From positions 8,124,109 to 8,188,108 of the forward strand of contig NC_088325.1 of NCBI RefSeq assembly GCF_910592395.1: a stretch of 64,000 bases of DNA, written 5' to 3'. Shown here in pieces: positions 1-13,796 of this stretch (position 1 is its first letter; each line of letters opens with the position of its first letter). Both the position numbers and the translations under genes were made by a program. The notes beneath the pieces are model-generated. The model was not told the origin of the DNA and did not search any database. It was given only the letters and a program-made list of their open reading frames with translations. The stretch comes from Lineus longissimus (taxonomy: Eukaryota > Nemertea > Pilidiophora > Heteronemertea > Lineidae).

Positions 1-527
1 AAATGAACCGTACCCCAAATCCAGCAAAGGACAATACTTCCACATAATAGTCTGGTAAAACATACATCACATGCTACAATATAAGATGTTATATGATTGG
101 CTCACTAAGGCAAAGGAGGCGGCGCCTGCAAGCACGTGGCTCAGGAAAAACATATTTATGGTACAATAAATTAATCAAAATTAATCAAAGAATGATCTTT
201 TATAAACATTGGAAGGAAATTTATGGTACAATAAATTAATCAAAATTAAAATAGAGTTTAAAATTAAAACAGAGTTTTCCATCTCCTAGACTAGTTGCCG
301 GCCAAAGCTAAGGAGGCCAGTCTCCCCCGGAGAACTTTCTCCACTGCCCAAGGTGACTAGTCGCTTGTGTGTCAGGTCGCCTCGGTGTCTAGTTTCCACG
401 AGGCTATGCTAGTGGAGAACTAGATGGCCGTTCGCTCTAGATGAGCTTATCCGCCCTGGGTGACTAGTCAACCACCTGAGACAGGTAGCACTGGCTTACA
501 GGTTACCAGTGGCAGGTAGCTAACCTA

Positions 528-794
528 AAATTAAAACAGAGTTTTCCATCTCCTAGACTAGTTGCCGGCCAAGGCTAAGGAGGCCAGTCTCCCCCGGAGA
601 ACTTTCTCCACTGCCCAAGGTGACTAGTCACTTGTGTGTCAGGTCGCCTCGGTGTCTAGTTTCCACGAGGCTATGCTAATGGAGAACTAGATGGCCATTG
701 GCTCTAGATGAGCTCATCCGCCCTGGGTGACTAGTCACCCACCTGTGACAGGTGGCACTGGCTTACAGGTTACCAGTGGCAGGTAGCTAACCTG
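528..794. repeat. Type copy of the ~265-bp hairpin-rich sub-repeat
   Basis: Representative of about 30 copies in the array. Others begin near 274, 898, 1164, 1521, 1788, 2143, 3480, 3837, 5058, 6280, the 6,005-bp-shifted set, 12285, 13507, 14867, 25321, 26280, 27624, 30085, 31037, 31645, 34034 and 35520. It starts AAATTAAAACAGAGTTTTCC and ends GGTAGCTAACCTG. The right half contains three hairpins in a row: the 18-bp palindrome TGGGTGACTAGTCACCCA, CCACCTG-TGA-CAGGTGG, and CAGGTTA ... TAACCTG around a 15-nt loop. It has no long reading frame. Its role is unknown. Confidence 0.85.
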
Positions 795-2416
795 ACCTGA
801 CATTAAATCAAAGAATGATTTTCTATAAACATTGCAAGGAAATTTATGGTAAAATAAATTAATCAAAATTAAAACAGAGTTTAAAATTAAAACAGAGTTT
901 TCCATCTCCTAGACTAGTTGCCGGCCAAGGCTAAGGAGGCCAGTCTCCCCCGGAGAACTTTCTCCACTGCCCAAGGTGACTAGTCACTTGTGTGTCAGGT
1001 CGCCTTGGTGTCTAATTTCCACGAGGCTATGCTAGTGGAGAACTAGATGGCCGTTGGCTCTAGATGAGCTTATCCGCCCTGGGTGACTAGTCAACCACCT
1101 GAGACAGGTGGCACTGGCTTACAGGTTACCAGTGGCAGGTAGCTAACCTGAAATTAAAACGGAGTTTTCCATCTCCTAGACTAGTTGCCGGCCAAGGCTA
1201 AGGAGGCCAGTCTCCCCCGGAAAACTTTCTCCACTGCCCAAGGTGACTAGTCACTTGTGTGTCAGGTCGCCTCAGTGTCTAGTTTCCACGAGGCTATGCT
1301 AGTGGAGAACTAGATGGCCGTTGGCTCTAGATGAGCTCATCCGCCCTGGGTGACTAGTCACCCACCTGTGACAGGTGGCACTGGCTTACAGGTTACCAGT
1401 GGCAGGTAGCTAACCTGACCTGACATTAAATCAAAGAATGATCTTCTATAAACATTGCAAGGAAATTAATGGTACAATAAATTTATCAAAATTAAAACAG
1501 AGTTTAAAATTAAAACAGAGTTTTCCATCTCCTAGACTAGTTGCCGGCCAAGGCTAAGGAGGCCAGTCTCCCCCGGAGAACTTTCTCCACTGCCCAAGGT
1601 GACTAGTCACTTGTGTGTCGGGTCGCCTCGGTGTCTAGTTTCCACGAGGCTATGCTAGTGGAGAACTAGATGGCCGTTGGCTCTAGATGAGCTCATCCGC
1701 CCTGGGTGACTAGTCACCCACCTGTGACAGGTGGCACTGGCTTACAGGTTACCAGTGGCAGGTAGCTAACCTGAAATTAAAACGGAGTTTTCCATCTCCT
1801 AGACTAGTTGCCGGCCAAGGCTAAGGAGGCCAGTCTCCCCCGGAGAACTTTCTCCACTGCCCAAGGTGACTAGTCACTTGTGTGTCAGGTCGCCTCAGTG
1901 TCTAGTTTCCACGAGGCTATGCTAGTGGAGAACTAGATGGCCGTTGGCTCTAGATGAGCTCATCCGCCCTGGGTGACTAGTCACCCACCTGTGACAGGTG
2001 GCACTGGCTTACAGGTTACCAGTGGAAGGTAGCTAACCTGACCTGACATTAAATCAAAGAATGATCTTCTATAAACATTGCAAGGAAATTTATGGTACAA
2101 TAAATTTATCAAAATTAAAACAGAGTTTAAAATTAAAACAGAGTTTTCCATCTCCTAGACTAGTTGCCGGCCAAGGCTAAGGAGGCCAGTCTCCCCCGGA
2201 GAACTTTCTCCACTGCCCAAGGTGACTAGTCACTTGTGTGTCAGGTCGCCTCGGTGTCTAGTTTCCACGAGGCTATGCTAGTGGAGAACTAGATGGCCGT
2301 TGGCTCTAGATGAGCTCATCCGCCCTGGGTGACTAGTCACCCACCTGTGACAGGTGGCACTGGCTTACAGGTTACCAGTGGCAGGTAGCTAACCTGACCT
2401 GACATTAAATCAAAGA

Positions 2417-2692
2417 ATGATCTTCTATAAACATTGGAAGGATTTATGGTACAATAAATTAATCAAAATTAATCAAAGAATGATCTTTTATAAACATTGG
2501 AAGGAAGTAGGGATAAATTATATTTCAGATTTACTAAGACCAGACAAAACAGTGATACCTTTTGAATCACTGGGACTAAAAGCAACGGAATGGTTCAAAT
2601 GGAGAGGGTTTATGGATGTTATTATAAATAAGATTTGGGGTTATAATTTTAACACTGATAACAATAATGTAAGATCTACGCAGAAACCGTAG
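2417..2692 (+). pseudogene. LINE reverse-transcriptase C-terminal relic (in satellite)
   Basis: A 91-codon frame beginning with two partly repeated copies of MIFYKHWK. The pattern WK-x-VGI-x-YISDLL followed by FESLGLK ... WFKWRGLMDVIINKIWGYN resembles the region behind the RT domain of L1/Tx1-type LINE ORF2 proteins, where a W...GI.YI.DL block is followed by a loosely conserved F..L/I..AI..W block. This assignment is from family pattern only. No RT catalytic motif is present, and the frame has no obvious promoter. An identical copy lies at 8422-8697. Confidence 0.55.
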
Positions 2693-5600
2693 AAGTCTAA
2701 GAGACAATCATGCCCAACGGTATAAATCAGCCTCAAGTGACTGATGCCTACCTGTAATCAGCTACAGGTGACCAATAGCGACATTAGGAGATCAACCGGA
2801 CTGGTGAAACCAGTAGATCGCTTGGATTTATAAACTGCGAAGGCATCTTAAAGCCTTTGACGCTATATTTCCATCAACCAAATTTCAGGTTGCGCAGCGT
2901 TATGTAACCTCTATGACGCATGTCCAGGTTATGTCCTAAATTTAGTATTTCTGGTTTAAACTAAAAGTATGGACTTTCATGTATCATGTTCAGATGTCTA
3001 AGATAAGTCAGACTTTTCTTTTCAACCTGTTTCAAGCCACATCAAAGTGCACGAACGTTCAGTTCCAAGTTAAGAAATAACATAGTGTAATCCCTATTGC
3101 CCCTTTAAGAGTCACTACAGTGTGGTGCTGCCACCTTCATGTCAACGGGTTAACAGTGTAATTGCTTCGTTTATCAAACTTGCATTGTTTACATCTGTCT
3201 TATTCAAGTGAACCGTACCCCAAATCCAGCAAAGGACAATACTTTCACATAATAGTCTGGTAAAACATACATCACATGCTACAATATAAGATGTTATATG
3301 ATTGGCTCACTAAGGCAAAGGAGGCGGCGCCTGCAAGCACGTGGCTCAGGAAAAACATATTTATGGTACAATAAATTAATCAAAATTAATCAAAGAATGA
3401 TCTTTTATAAACATTGGAAGGAAATTTATGGTACAATAAATTAATCAAAATTAAAATAGAGTTTAAAATTAAAACAGAGTTTTCCATCTCCTAGACTAGT
3501 TGCCGGCCAAAGCTAAGGAGGCCAGTCTCCCCCGGAGAACTTTCTCCACTGCCCAAGGTGACTAGTCACTTGTGTGTCAGGTCGCCTTGGTGTCTTGTTT
3601 CCACGAGGCTATGCTAGTGGAGAACTAAATGGCCGTTGGCTCTAGATGAGCTCATCCGCCCTGGGTGACTAGTCACCCACCTGTGACAGGTGGCACTGGC
3701 TTACAGGTTACCAGTGGCAGGTAGCTAACCTGACCTGACATTAAATCAAAGAATGATCTTCTATAAACATTGCAAGGAAATTTATGGTACAATAAATTAA
3801 TCAAAATTAAAATAGAGTTTAAAATTAAAACAGAGTATTCCATCTCCTAGACTAGTTGCCGGCTAAGGCTAAGGAGGCCAGTCTCCCCCGGAGAACTTTC
3901 TCCACTGCCCAAGGTGACTAGTCACTTGTGTGTCAGGTCGCCTCGGTGTCTAGTTTCCACGAGGCTATGCTAGTGGAGAACTAGATGGCCGTTGGCTCTA
4001 GATGAGCTCATCCGCCCTGGGTGACTAGTCACCCACCTGTGACAGGTGGCACTGGCTTACAGGTTACCAGTGGCAGGTTGCTAACCTGACCTGACATCAA
4101 ATCAAAGAATGATCTTCTATAAACATTGGAACGAAATTTATGGTACAATAAATTAATCAAAATTAATCAAAGAATGATCTTTTATAAACATTGGAAGGAA
4201 GTAGGGATAAGCTATATTTCCGATTTACTAAGACCAGACAAAACAGTGATACCTTTTGAATCACAATCATGCCCAACGGTTTAAATCCGCCTCAAGTGAC
4301 TGATGCCTACCTGTAATCAGCTACAGGTGACCGATAGCGACATTAGGAGATCAACCGGACTGGAGAAACCAGTAGATCGCTTGGATTTATAAACTGCGAA
4401 GCCATCTTAAAGCCTTTGACGCTATATTTCCATCAACCAAATTTCAGGTTGCGAAGCGTTATGTAACCTCTATGACGCATGTCCAGGTTATGTCCTAAAT
4501 TTAGTATTTCTGTTTGAAACTAAAAGTATGGACTTTCATGTATCATGTTCAGATTTCTAAGATAAGTCAGACTTTTCTTTTCAACCTGTTTCAAGCCGCA
4601 TCAAAGTGCACGAACGTTCAGTTCCAAGTTAAGAAATAACATAGACAATTTAGAAAGGGAGATGTAGTGTAATTCCTATTGCCCCTTTAAGAGTCACTAC
4701 AGTGTGGTGCTGCCACCTTCATGTCAACGGGTTAACAGTGTAATTGCTTCTTTTATCAAACTTACATTGTTTACATCTGTCTTATTCAAGTGAACCGTAC
4801 CCCCAATCCAGCAAAGGACAATACTTTCACATAATAGTCTGGTAAAACATACATCACATGCTACAATATAAGATATATGATTGGCTCACTAAGGCAAAGG
4901 AGGCGGCGCCTGCAAGCTCGTGGCTCAGGAAAAACATATTTATGGTACAATAAATTAATCAAAATTAATCAAAGAATGCTCTTTATAAACATTGGAAGGA
5001 AATTTATGGTACAATAAATTTATCAAAATTAAAATAGAGTTTAAAATTAAAACAGAGTTTTCCATCTCCTAGACTAGTTGCCGGCTAAGGCTAAGGAGGC
5101 CAGTCTCCCCCGGAGAACTTTCTCCACTGCCCAAGGTGACTAGTCACTTGTGTGTCAGGTCGCCTTGGTGTCTAATTTCCACGAGGCTATGCTAGTGGAG
5201 AACTAGATGGCCGTTGGCTCTAGATGAGCTCATCCGCCCTGGGTGACTAGTCACCCACCTGTGACAGGTGGCACTGGCTTACAGGTTACCAGTGGCAGGT
5301 TGCTAACCTGACCTGACATCAAATCAAAGAATGATCTTCTATAAACATTGGAAGGAAATTTATGGTACAATAAATTAATCAAAATTAATCAAAGAATGAT
5401 CTTTTATAAACATTGGAAGGAAGTAGGGATAAGCTATATTTCAGATTTACTAAGACCAGACAAAACAGTGATACCTTTTGAATCACAATCTTGCCCAACG
5501 GTTTAAATCAGCCTCAAGTGACTGATGCCTACCTGTAATCAGCTACAGGTGACCGATAGCGACATTAGGAGATCAACCGGACTGGAGAAACCAGTAGATC

Positions 5601-6315
5601 GCTTGGATTTATAAACTGCGAAGCCATCTTAAAGCCTTTGACGCTATATTTCCATCAACCAAATTTCAGGTTGCGAAGCGTTATGTAACCTCTATGACGC
5701 ATGTCCAGGTTATGTCCTAAATTTAGTATTTCTGTTTGAAACTAAAAGTATGGACTTTCATGTATCATGTTCAGATTTCTAAGATAAGTCAGACTTTTCT
5801 TTTCAACCTGTTTCAAGCGGCATCAAAGTGCACGAACGTTCAGTTCCAAGTTAAGAAATAACATAGACAATTTAGAAAGGGAGATGTAGTGTAATTCCTA
5901 TTGCCCCTTTAAGAGTCACTACAGTGTGGTGCTGCCACCTTCATGTCAACGGGTTAACAGTGTAATTGCTTCTTTTATCAAACTTACATTGTTTACATCT
6001 GTCTTATTCAAGTGAACCGTACCCCCAATCCAGCAAAGGACAATACTTTCACATAATAGTCTGGTAAAACATACATCACATGCTACAATATAAGATATAT
6101 GATTGGCTCACTAAGGCAAAGGAGGCGGCGCCTGCAAGCTCGTGGCTCAGGAAAAACATATTTATGGTACAATAAATTAATCAAAATTAATCAAAGAATG
6201 CTCTTTATAAACATTGGAAGGAAATTTATGGTACAATAAATTTATCAAAATTAAAATAGAGTTTAAAATTAAAACAGAGTTTTCCATCTCCTAGACTAGT
6301 TGCCGGCTAAGGCTA

Positions 6316-9300
6316 AGGAGGCCAGTCTCCCCCGGAGAACTTTCTCCACTGCCCAAGGTGACTAGTCGCTTGTGTGTCAGGTCGCCTCGGTGTCTAGTTT
6401 CCACGAGGCTATGCTAGTGGAGAACTAGATGGCCGTTCGCTCTAGATGAGCTTATCCGCCCTGGGTGACTAGTCAACCACCTGAGACAGGTAGCACTGGC
6501 TTACAGGTTACCAGTGGCAGGTAGCTAACCTAAAATTAAAACAGAGTTTTCCATCTCCTAGACTAGTTGCCGGCCAAGGCTAAGGAGGCCAGTCTCCCCC
6601 GGAGAACTTTCTCCACTGCCCAAGGTGACTAGTCACTTGTGTGTCAGGTCGCCTCGGTGTCTAGTTTCCACGAGGCTATGCTAATGGAGAACTAGATGGC
6701 CATTGGCTCTAGATGAGCTCATCCGCCCTGGGTGACTAGTCACCCACCTGTGACAGGTGGCACTGGCTTACAGGTTACCAGTGGCAGGTAGCTAACCTGA
6801 CCTGACATTAAATCAAAGAATGATTTTCTATAAACATTGCAAGGAAATTTATGGTAAAATAAATTAATCAAAATTAAAACAGAGTTTAAAATTAAAACAG
6901 AGTTTTCCATCTCCTAGACTAGTTGCCGGCCAAGGCTAAGGAGGCCAGTCTCCCCCGGAGAACTTTCTCCACTGCCCAAGGTGACTAGTCACTTGTGTGT
7001 CAGGTCGCCTTGGTGTCTAATTTCCACGAGGCTATGCTAGTGGAGAACTAGATGGCCGTTGGCTCTAGATGAGCTTATCCGCCCTGGGTGACTAGTCAAC
7101 CACCTGAGACAGGTGGCACTGGCTTACAGGTTACCAGTGGCAGGTAGCTAACCTGAAATTAAAACGGAGTTTTCCATCTCCTAGACTAGTTGCCGGCCAA
7201 GGCTAAGGAGGCCAGTCTCCCCCGGAAAACTTTCTCCACTGCCCAAGGTGACTAGTCACTTGTGTGTCAGGTCGCCTCAGTGTCTAGTTTCCACGAGGCT
7301 ATGCTAGTGGAGAACTAGATGGCCGTTGGCTCTAGATGAGCTCATCCGCCCTGGGTGACTAGTCACCCACCTGTGACAGGTGGCACTGGCTTACAGGTTA
7401 CCAGTGGCAGGTAGCTAACCTGACCTGACATTAAATCAAAGAATGATCTTCTATAAACATTGCAAGGAAATTAATGGTACAATAAATTTATCAAAATTAA
7501 AACAGAGTTTAAAATTAAAACAGAGTTTTCCATCTCCTAGACTAGTTGCCGGCCAAGGCTAAGGAGGCCAGTCTCCCCCGGAGAACTTTCTCCACTGCCC
7601 AAGGTGACTAGTCACTTGTGTGTCGGGTCGCCTCGGTGTCTAGTTTCCACGAGGCTATGCTAGTGGAGAACTAGATGGCCGTTGGCTCTAGATGAGCTCA
7701 TCCGCCCTGGGTGACTAGTCACCCACCTGTGACAGGTGGCACTGGCTTACAGGTTACCAGTGGCAGGTAGCTAACCTGAAATTAAAACGGAGTTTTCCAT
7801 CTCCTAGACTAGTTGCCGGCCAAGGCTAAGGAGGCCAGTCTCCCCCGGAGAACTTTCTCCACTGCCCAAGGTGACTAGTCACTTGTGTGTCAGGTCGCCT
7901 CAGTGTCTAGTTTCCACGAGGCTATGCTAGTGGAGAACTAGATGGCCGTTGGCTCTAGATGAGCTCATCCGCCCTGGGTGACTAGTCACCCACCTGTGAC
8001 AGGTGGCACTGGCTTACAGGTTACCAGTGGAAGGTAGCTAACCTGACCTGACATTAAATCAAAGAATGATCTTCTATAAACATTGCAAGGAAATTTATGG
8101 TACAATAAATTTATCAAAATTAAAACAGAGTTTAAAATTAAAACAGAGTTTTCCATCTCCTAGACTAGTTGCCGGCCAAGGCTAAGGAGGCCAGTCTCCC
8201 CCGGAGAACTTTCTCCACTGCCCAAGGTGACTAGTCACTTGTGTGTCAGGTCGCCTCGGTGTCTAGTTTCCACGAGGCTATGCTAGTGGAGAACTAGATG
8301 GCCGTTGGCTCTAGATGAGCTCATCCGCCCTGGGTGACTAGTCACCCACCTGTGACAGGTGGCACTGGCTTACAGGTTACCAGTGGCAGGTAGCTAACCT
8401 GACCTGACATTAAATCAAAGAATGATCTTCTATAAACATTGGAAGGATTTATGGTACAATAAATTAATCAAAATTAATCAAAGAATGATCTTTTATAAAC
8501 ATTGGAAGGAAGTAGGGATAAATTATATTTCAGATTTACTAAGACCAGACAAAACAGTGATACCTTTTGAATCACTGGGACTAAAAGCAACGGAATGGTT
8601 CAAATGGAGAGGGTTTATGGATGTTATTATAAATAAGATTTGGGGTTATAATTTTAACACTGATAACAATAATGTAAGATCTACGCAGAAACCGTAGAAG
8701 TCTAAGAGACAATCATGCCCAACGGTATAAATCAGCCTCAAGTGACTGATGCCTACCTGTAATCAGCTACAGGTGACCAATAGCGACATTAGGAGATCAA
8801 CCGGACTGGTGAAACCAGTAGATCGCTTGGATTTATAAACTGCGAAGGCATCTTAAAGCCTTTGACGCTATATTTCCATCAACCAAATTTCAGGTTGCGC
8901 AGCGTTATGTAACCTCTATGACGCATGTCCAGGTTATGTCCTAAATTTAGTATTTCTGGTTTAAACTAAAAGTATGGACTTTCATGTATCATGTTCAGAT
9001 GTCTAAGATAAGTCAGACTTTTCTTTTCAACCTGTTTCAAGCCACATCAAAGTGCACGAACGTTCAGTTCCAAGTTAAGAAATAACATAGTGTAATCCCT
9101 ATTGCCCCTTTAAGAGTCACTACAGTGTGGTGCTGCCACCTTCATGTCAACGGGTTAACAGTGTAATTGCTTCGTTTATCAAACTTGCATTGTTTACATC
9201 TGTCTTATTCAAGTGAACCGTACCCCAAATCCAGCAAAGGACAATACTTTCACATAATAGTCTGGTAAAACATACATCACATGCTACAATATAAGATGTT

Positions 9301-12300
9301 ATATGATTGGCTCACTAAGGCAAAGGAGGCGGCGCCTGCAAGCACGTGGCTCAGGAAAAACATATTTATGGTACAATAAATTAATCAAAATTAATCAAAG
9401 AATGATCTTTTATAAACATTGGAAGGAAATTTATGGTACAATAAATTAATCAAAATTAAAATAGAGTTTAAAATTAAAACAGAGTTTTCCATCTCCTAGA
9501 CTAGTTGCCGGCCAAAGCTAAGGAGGCCAGTCTCCCCCGGAGAACTTTCTCCACTGCCCAAGGTGACTAGTCACTTGTGTGTCAGGTCGCCTTGGTGTCT
9601 TGTTTCCACGAGGCTATGCTAGTGGAGAACTAAATGGCCGTTGGCTCTAGATGAGCTCATCCGCCCTGGGTGACTAGTCACCCACCTGTGACAGGTGGCA
9701 CTGGCTTACAGGTTACCAGTGGCAGGTAGCTAACCTGACCTGACATTAAATCAAAGAATGATCTTCTATAAACATTGCAAGGAAATTTATGGTACAATAA
9801 ATTAATCAAAATTAAAATAGAGTTTAAAATTAAAACAGAGTATTCCATCTCCTAGACTAGTTGCCGGCTAAGGCTAAGGAGGCCAGTCTCCCCCGGAGAA
9901 CTTTCTCCACTGCCCAAGGTGACTAGTCACTTGTGTGTCAGGTCGCCTCGGTGTCTAGTTTCCACGAGGCTATGCTAGTGGAGAACTAGATGGCCGTTGG
10001 CTCTAGATGAGCTCATCCGCCCTGGGTGACTAGTCACCCACCTGTGACAGGTGGCACTGGCTTACAGGTTACCAGTGGCAGGTTGCTAACCTGACCTGAC
10101 ATCAAATCAAAGAATGATCTTCTATAAACATTGGAACGAAATTTATGGTACAATAAATTAATCAAAATTAATCAAAGAATGATCTTTTATAAACATTGGA
10201 AGGAAGTAGGGATAAGCTATATTTCCGATTTACTAAGACCAGACAAAACAGTGATACCTTTTGAATCACAATCATGCCCAACGGTTTAAATCCGCCTCAA
10301 GTGACTGATGCCTACCTGTAATCAGCTACAGGTGACCGATAGCGACATTAGGAGATCAACCGGACTGGAGAAACCAGTAGATCGCTTGGATTTATAAACT
10401 GCGAAGCCATCTTAAAGCCTTTGACGCTATATTTCCATCAACCAAATTTCAGGTTGCGAAGCGTTATGTAACCTCTATGACGCATGTCCAGGTTATGTCC
10501 TAAATTTAGTATTTCTGTTTGAAACTAAAAGTATGGACTTTCATGTATCATGTTCAGATTTCTAAGATAAGTCAGACTTTTCTTTTCAACCTGTTTCAAG
10601 CCGCATCAAAGTGCACGAACGTTCAGTTCCAAGTTAAGAAATAACATAGACAATTTAGAAAGGGAGATGTAGTGTAATTCCTATTGCCCCTTTAAGAGTC
10701 ACTACAGTGTGGTGCTGCCACCTTCATGTCAACGGGTTAACAGTGTAATTGCTTCTTTTATCAAACTTACATTGTTTACATCTGTCTTATTCAAGTGAAC
10801 CGTACCCCCAATCCAGCAAAGGACAATACTTTCACATAATAGTCTGGTAAAACATACATCACATGCTACAATATAAGATATATGATTGGCTCACTAAGGC
10901 AAAGGAGGCGGCGCCTGCAAGCTCGTGGCTCAGGAAAAACATATTTATGGTACAATAAATTAATCAAAATTAATCAAAGAATGCTCTTTATAAACATTGG
11001 AAGGAAATTTATGGTACAATAAATTTATCAAAATTAAAATAGAGTTTAAAATTAAAACAGAGTTTTCCATCTCCTAGACTAGTTGCCGGCTAAGGCTAAG
11101 GAGGCCAGTCTCCCCCGGAGAACTTTCTCCACTGCCCAAGGTGACTAGTCACTTGTGTGTCAGGTCGCCTTGGTGTCTAATTTCCACGAGGCTATGCTAG
11201 TGGAGAACTAGATGGCCGTTGGCTCTAGATGAGCTCATCCGCCCTGGGTGACTAGTCACCCACCTGTGACAGGTGGCACTGGCTTACAGGTTACCAGTGG
11301 CAGGTTGCTAACCTGACCTGACATCAAATCAAAGAATGATCTTCTATAAACATTGGAAGGAAATTTATGGTACAATAAATTAATCAAAATTAATCAAAGA
11401 ATGATCTTTTATAAACATTGGAAGGAAGTAGGGATAAGCTATATTTCAGATTTACTAAGACCAGACAAAACAGTGATACCTTTTTAATCACAATCTTGCC
11501 CAACGGTTTAAATCAGCCTCAAGTGACTGATGCCTACCTGTAATCAGCTACAGGTGACCGATAGCGACATTAGGAGATCAACCGGACTGGAGAAACCAGT
11601 AGATCGCTTGGATTTATAAACTGCGAAGCCATCTTAAAGCCTTTGACGCTATATTTCCATCAACCAAATTTCAGGTTGCGAAGCGTTATGTAACCTCTAT
11701 GACGCATGTCCAGGTTATGTCCTAAATTTAGTATTTCTGTTTGAAACTAAAAGTATGGACTTTCATGTATCATGTTCAGATTTCTAAGATAAGTCAGACT
11801 TTTCTTTTCAACCTGTTTCAAGCGGCATCAAAGTGCACGAACGTTCAGTTCCAAGTTAAGAAATAACATAGACAATTTAGAAAGGGAGATGTAGTGTAAT
11901 TCCTATTGCCCCTTTAAGAGTCACTACAGTGTGGTGCTGCCACCTTCATGTCAACGGGTTAACAGTGTAATTGCTTCTTTTATCAAACTTACATTGTTTA
12001 CATCTGTCTTATTCAAGTGAACCGTACCCCCAATCCAGCAAAGGACAATACTTTCACATAATAGTCTGGTAAAACATACATCACATGCTACAATATAAGA
12101 TATATGATTGGCTCACTAAGGCAAAGGAGGCGGCGCCTGCAAGCTCGTGGCTCAGGAAAAACATATTTATGGTACAATAAATTAATCAAAATTAATCAAA
12201 GAATGCTCTTTATAAACATTGGAAGGAAATTTATGGTACAATAAATTTATCAAAATTAAAATAGAGTTTAAAATTAAAACAGAGTTTTCCATCTCCTAGA

Positions 12301-12320
12301 CTAGTTGCCGGCTAAGGCTA
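6316..12320. repeat. 6,005-bp duplicated block, copy B
   Basis: Second copy of the block at 311-6315. Reading the two side by side I found one substitution: G at 5480 against T at 11485. Copy A and copy B contain identical 91-codon reading frames at 2417-2692 and 8422-8697. Such similarity in non-coding DNA means a very recent duplication, ongoing homogenisation, or an assembly duplication. Confidence 0.9.
8422..8697 (+). pseudogene. LINE RT C-terminal relic, copy in duplicated block
   Basis: Same 91-codon frame as at 2417-2692, displaced by exactly 6,005 bp with no coding difference. It follows the seven-sub-repeat stretch of copy B and is followed by the standard unit tail (GTAAGATCTACGCAG...). 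Probably non-functional, a fossil piece of a LINE carried by the satellite. Confidence 0.55.
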
Positions 12321-13796
12321 AGGAGGCCAGTCTCCCCCGGAGAACTTTCTCCACTGCCCAAGGTGACTAGTCACTTGTGTGTCAGGTCGCCTGGGTGTCT
12401 AGTTTCCACGAGGCTATGCTAGTGGAGAACTAGATGGCCGTTGGCTCTAGATGAGCTCATCCGCCCTGGGTGACTAGTCACCCACCTGTGACAGGTGGCA
12501 CTGGCTTACAGGTTACCAGTGGCAGGTTGCTAACCTGACCTGACATCAAATCAAAGAATGATCTTCTATAAACATTGGAAGGAAATTTATGGTACAATAA
12601 ACTAATCAAAATTAATCAAAGAATGATCTTTTATAAACATTGGAAGGAAGTAGGGATAAGCTATATTTCAGATTTACTAAGACCAGACAAAACAGTGATA
12701 CCTTTTGAATCACAATCATGCCCAACGGTTTAAATCAGCCTCAAGTGACTGATGCCTACCTGTAATCAGCTACAGGTGACCGATAGCGACATTAGGAGAT
12801 CAACCGGACTGGAGAAACCAGTAGATCGCTTGGATTTATAAACTGCGAAGCCATCTTAAAGCCTTTGACGCTATATTTCCATCAACCAAATTTCAGGTTG
12901 CGAAGCGTTATGTAACCTCTATGACGCATGTCCAGGTTATGTCCTAAATTTAGTATTTCTGCTTGAAACTAAAAGTATGGACTTTCATGTATCATGTTCA
13001 GATTTCTAAGATAAGTCAGACTTTTCTTTTCAACCTGTTTCAAGCGGCATCAAAGTGCACGAACGTTCAGTTCCAAGTTAAGAAATAACATAGACAATTT
13101 AGAAAGGGAGATGTAGTGTAATTCCTATTGCCCCTTTAAGAGTCACTACAGTGTGGTGCTGCCACCTTCATGTCAACGGGTTAACAGTGTAATTGCTTCT
13201 TTTATCAAACTTACATTGTTTACATCTGTCTTATTCAAGTGAACCGTACCCCCAATCCAGCAAAGGACAATACTTTCACATAATAGTCTGGTAAAACATA
13301 CATCACATGCTACAATATAAGATATATGATTGGCTCACTAAGGCAGAGGAGGCGGCGTCTGCAAGCTCGTGGCTCAGGAAAAACATATTTATGGTACAAT
13401 AAATTAATCAAAATTAATCAAAGAATGCTCTTTATAAACATTGGAAGGAAATTTATGGTACAATAAATTTATCAAAATTAAAATAGAGTTTAAAATTAAA
13501 ACAGAGTTTTCCATCTCCTAGACTAGTTGCCGGCTAAGGCTAAGGAGGCCAGTCTCCCCCGGAGAACTTTCTCCACTGCCCAAGGTGACTAGTCACTTGT
13601 GTGTCAGGTCGCCTGGGTGTCTAGTTTCCACGAGGCTATGCTAGTGGAGAACTAGATGGCCGTTGGCTCTAGATGAGCTCATCCGCCCTGGGTGACAAGT
13701 CACCCACCTGAGACAGGTGGCACTGGCTTACAGGTTACCAGTGGCAGGTTGCTAACCTGACCTGACATCAAATCAAAGAATGATCTTCTATAAACA

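Larger units (their letters stand above)
311..6315. repeat. 6,005-bp duplicated block, copy A
   Basis: The block holds one long unit (seven sub-repeats plus LINE relic) and shorter units. It recurs 6,005 bp downstream, and private variants recur at the same offset: the TTCGCTCTAG form near 430 and 6435, GTCGGGTCGCC near 1618 and 7623, AGAGTATTCC near 3835 and 9840, GGAACGAAAT near 4131 and 10136. The left breakpoint lies in or just before a stretch shared by all sub-repeats (about 300-366), which fits unequal exchange between sub-repeats. Exact edges are ambiguous by about 50 bp. Confidence 0.9.
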
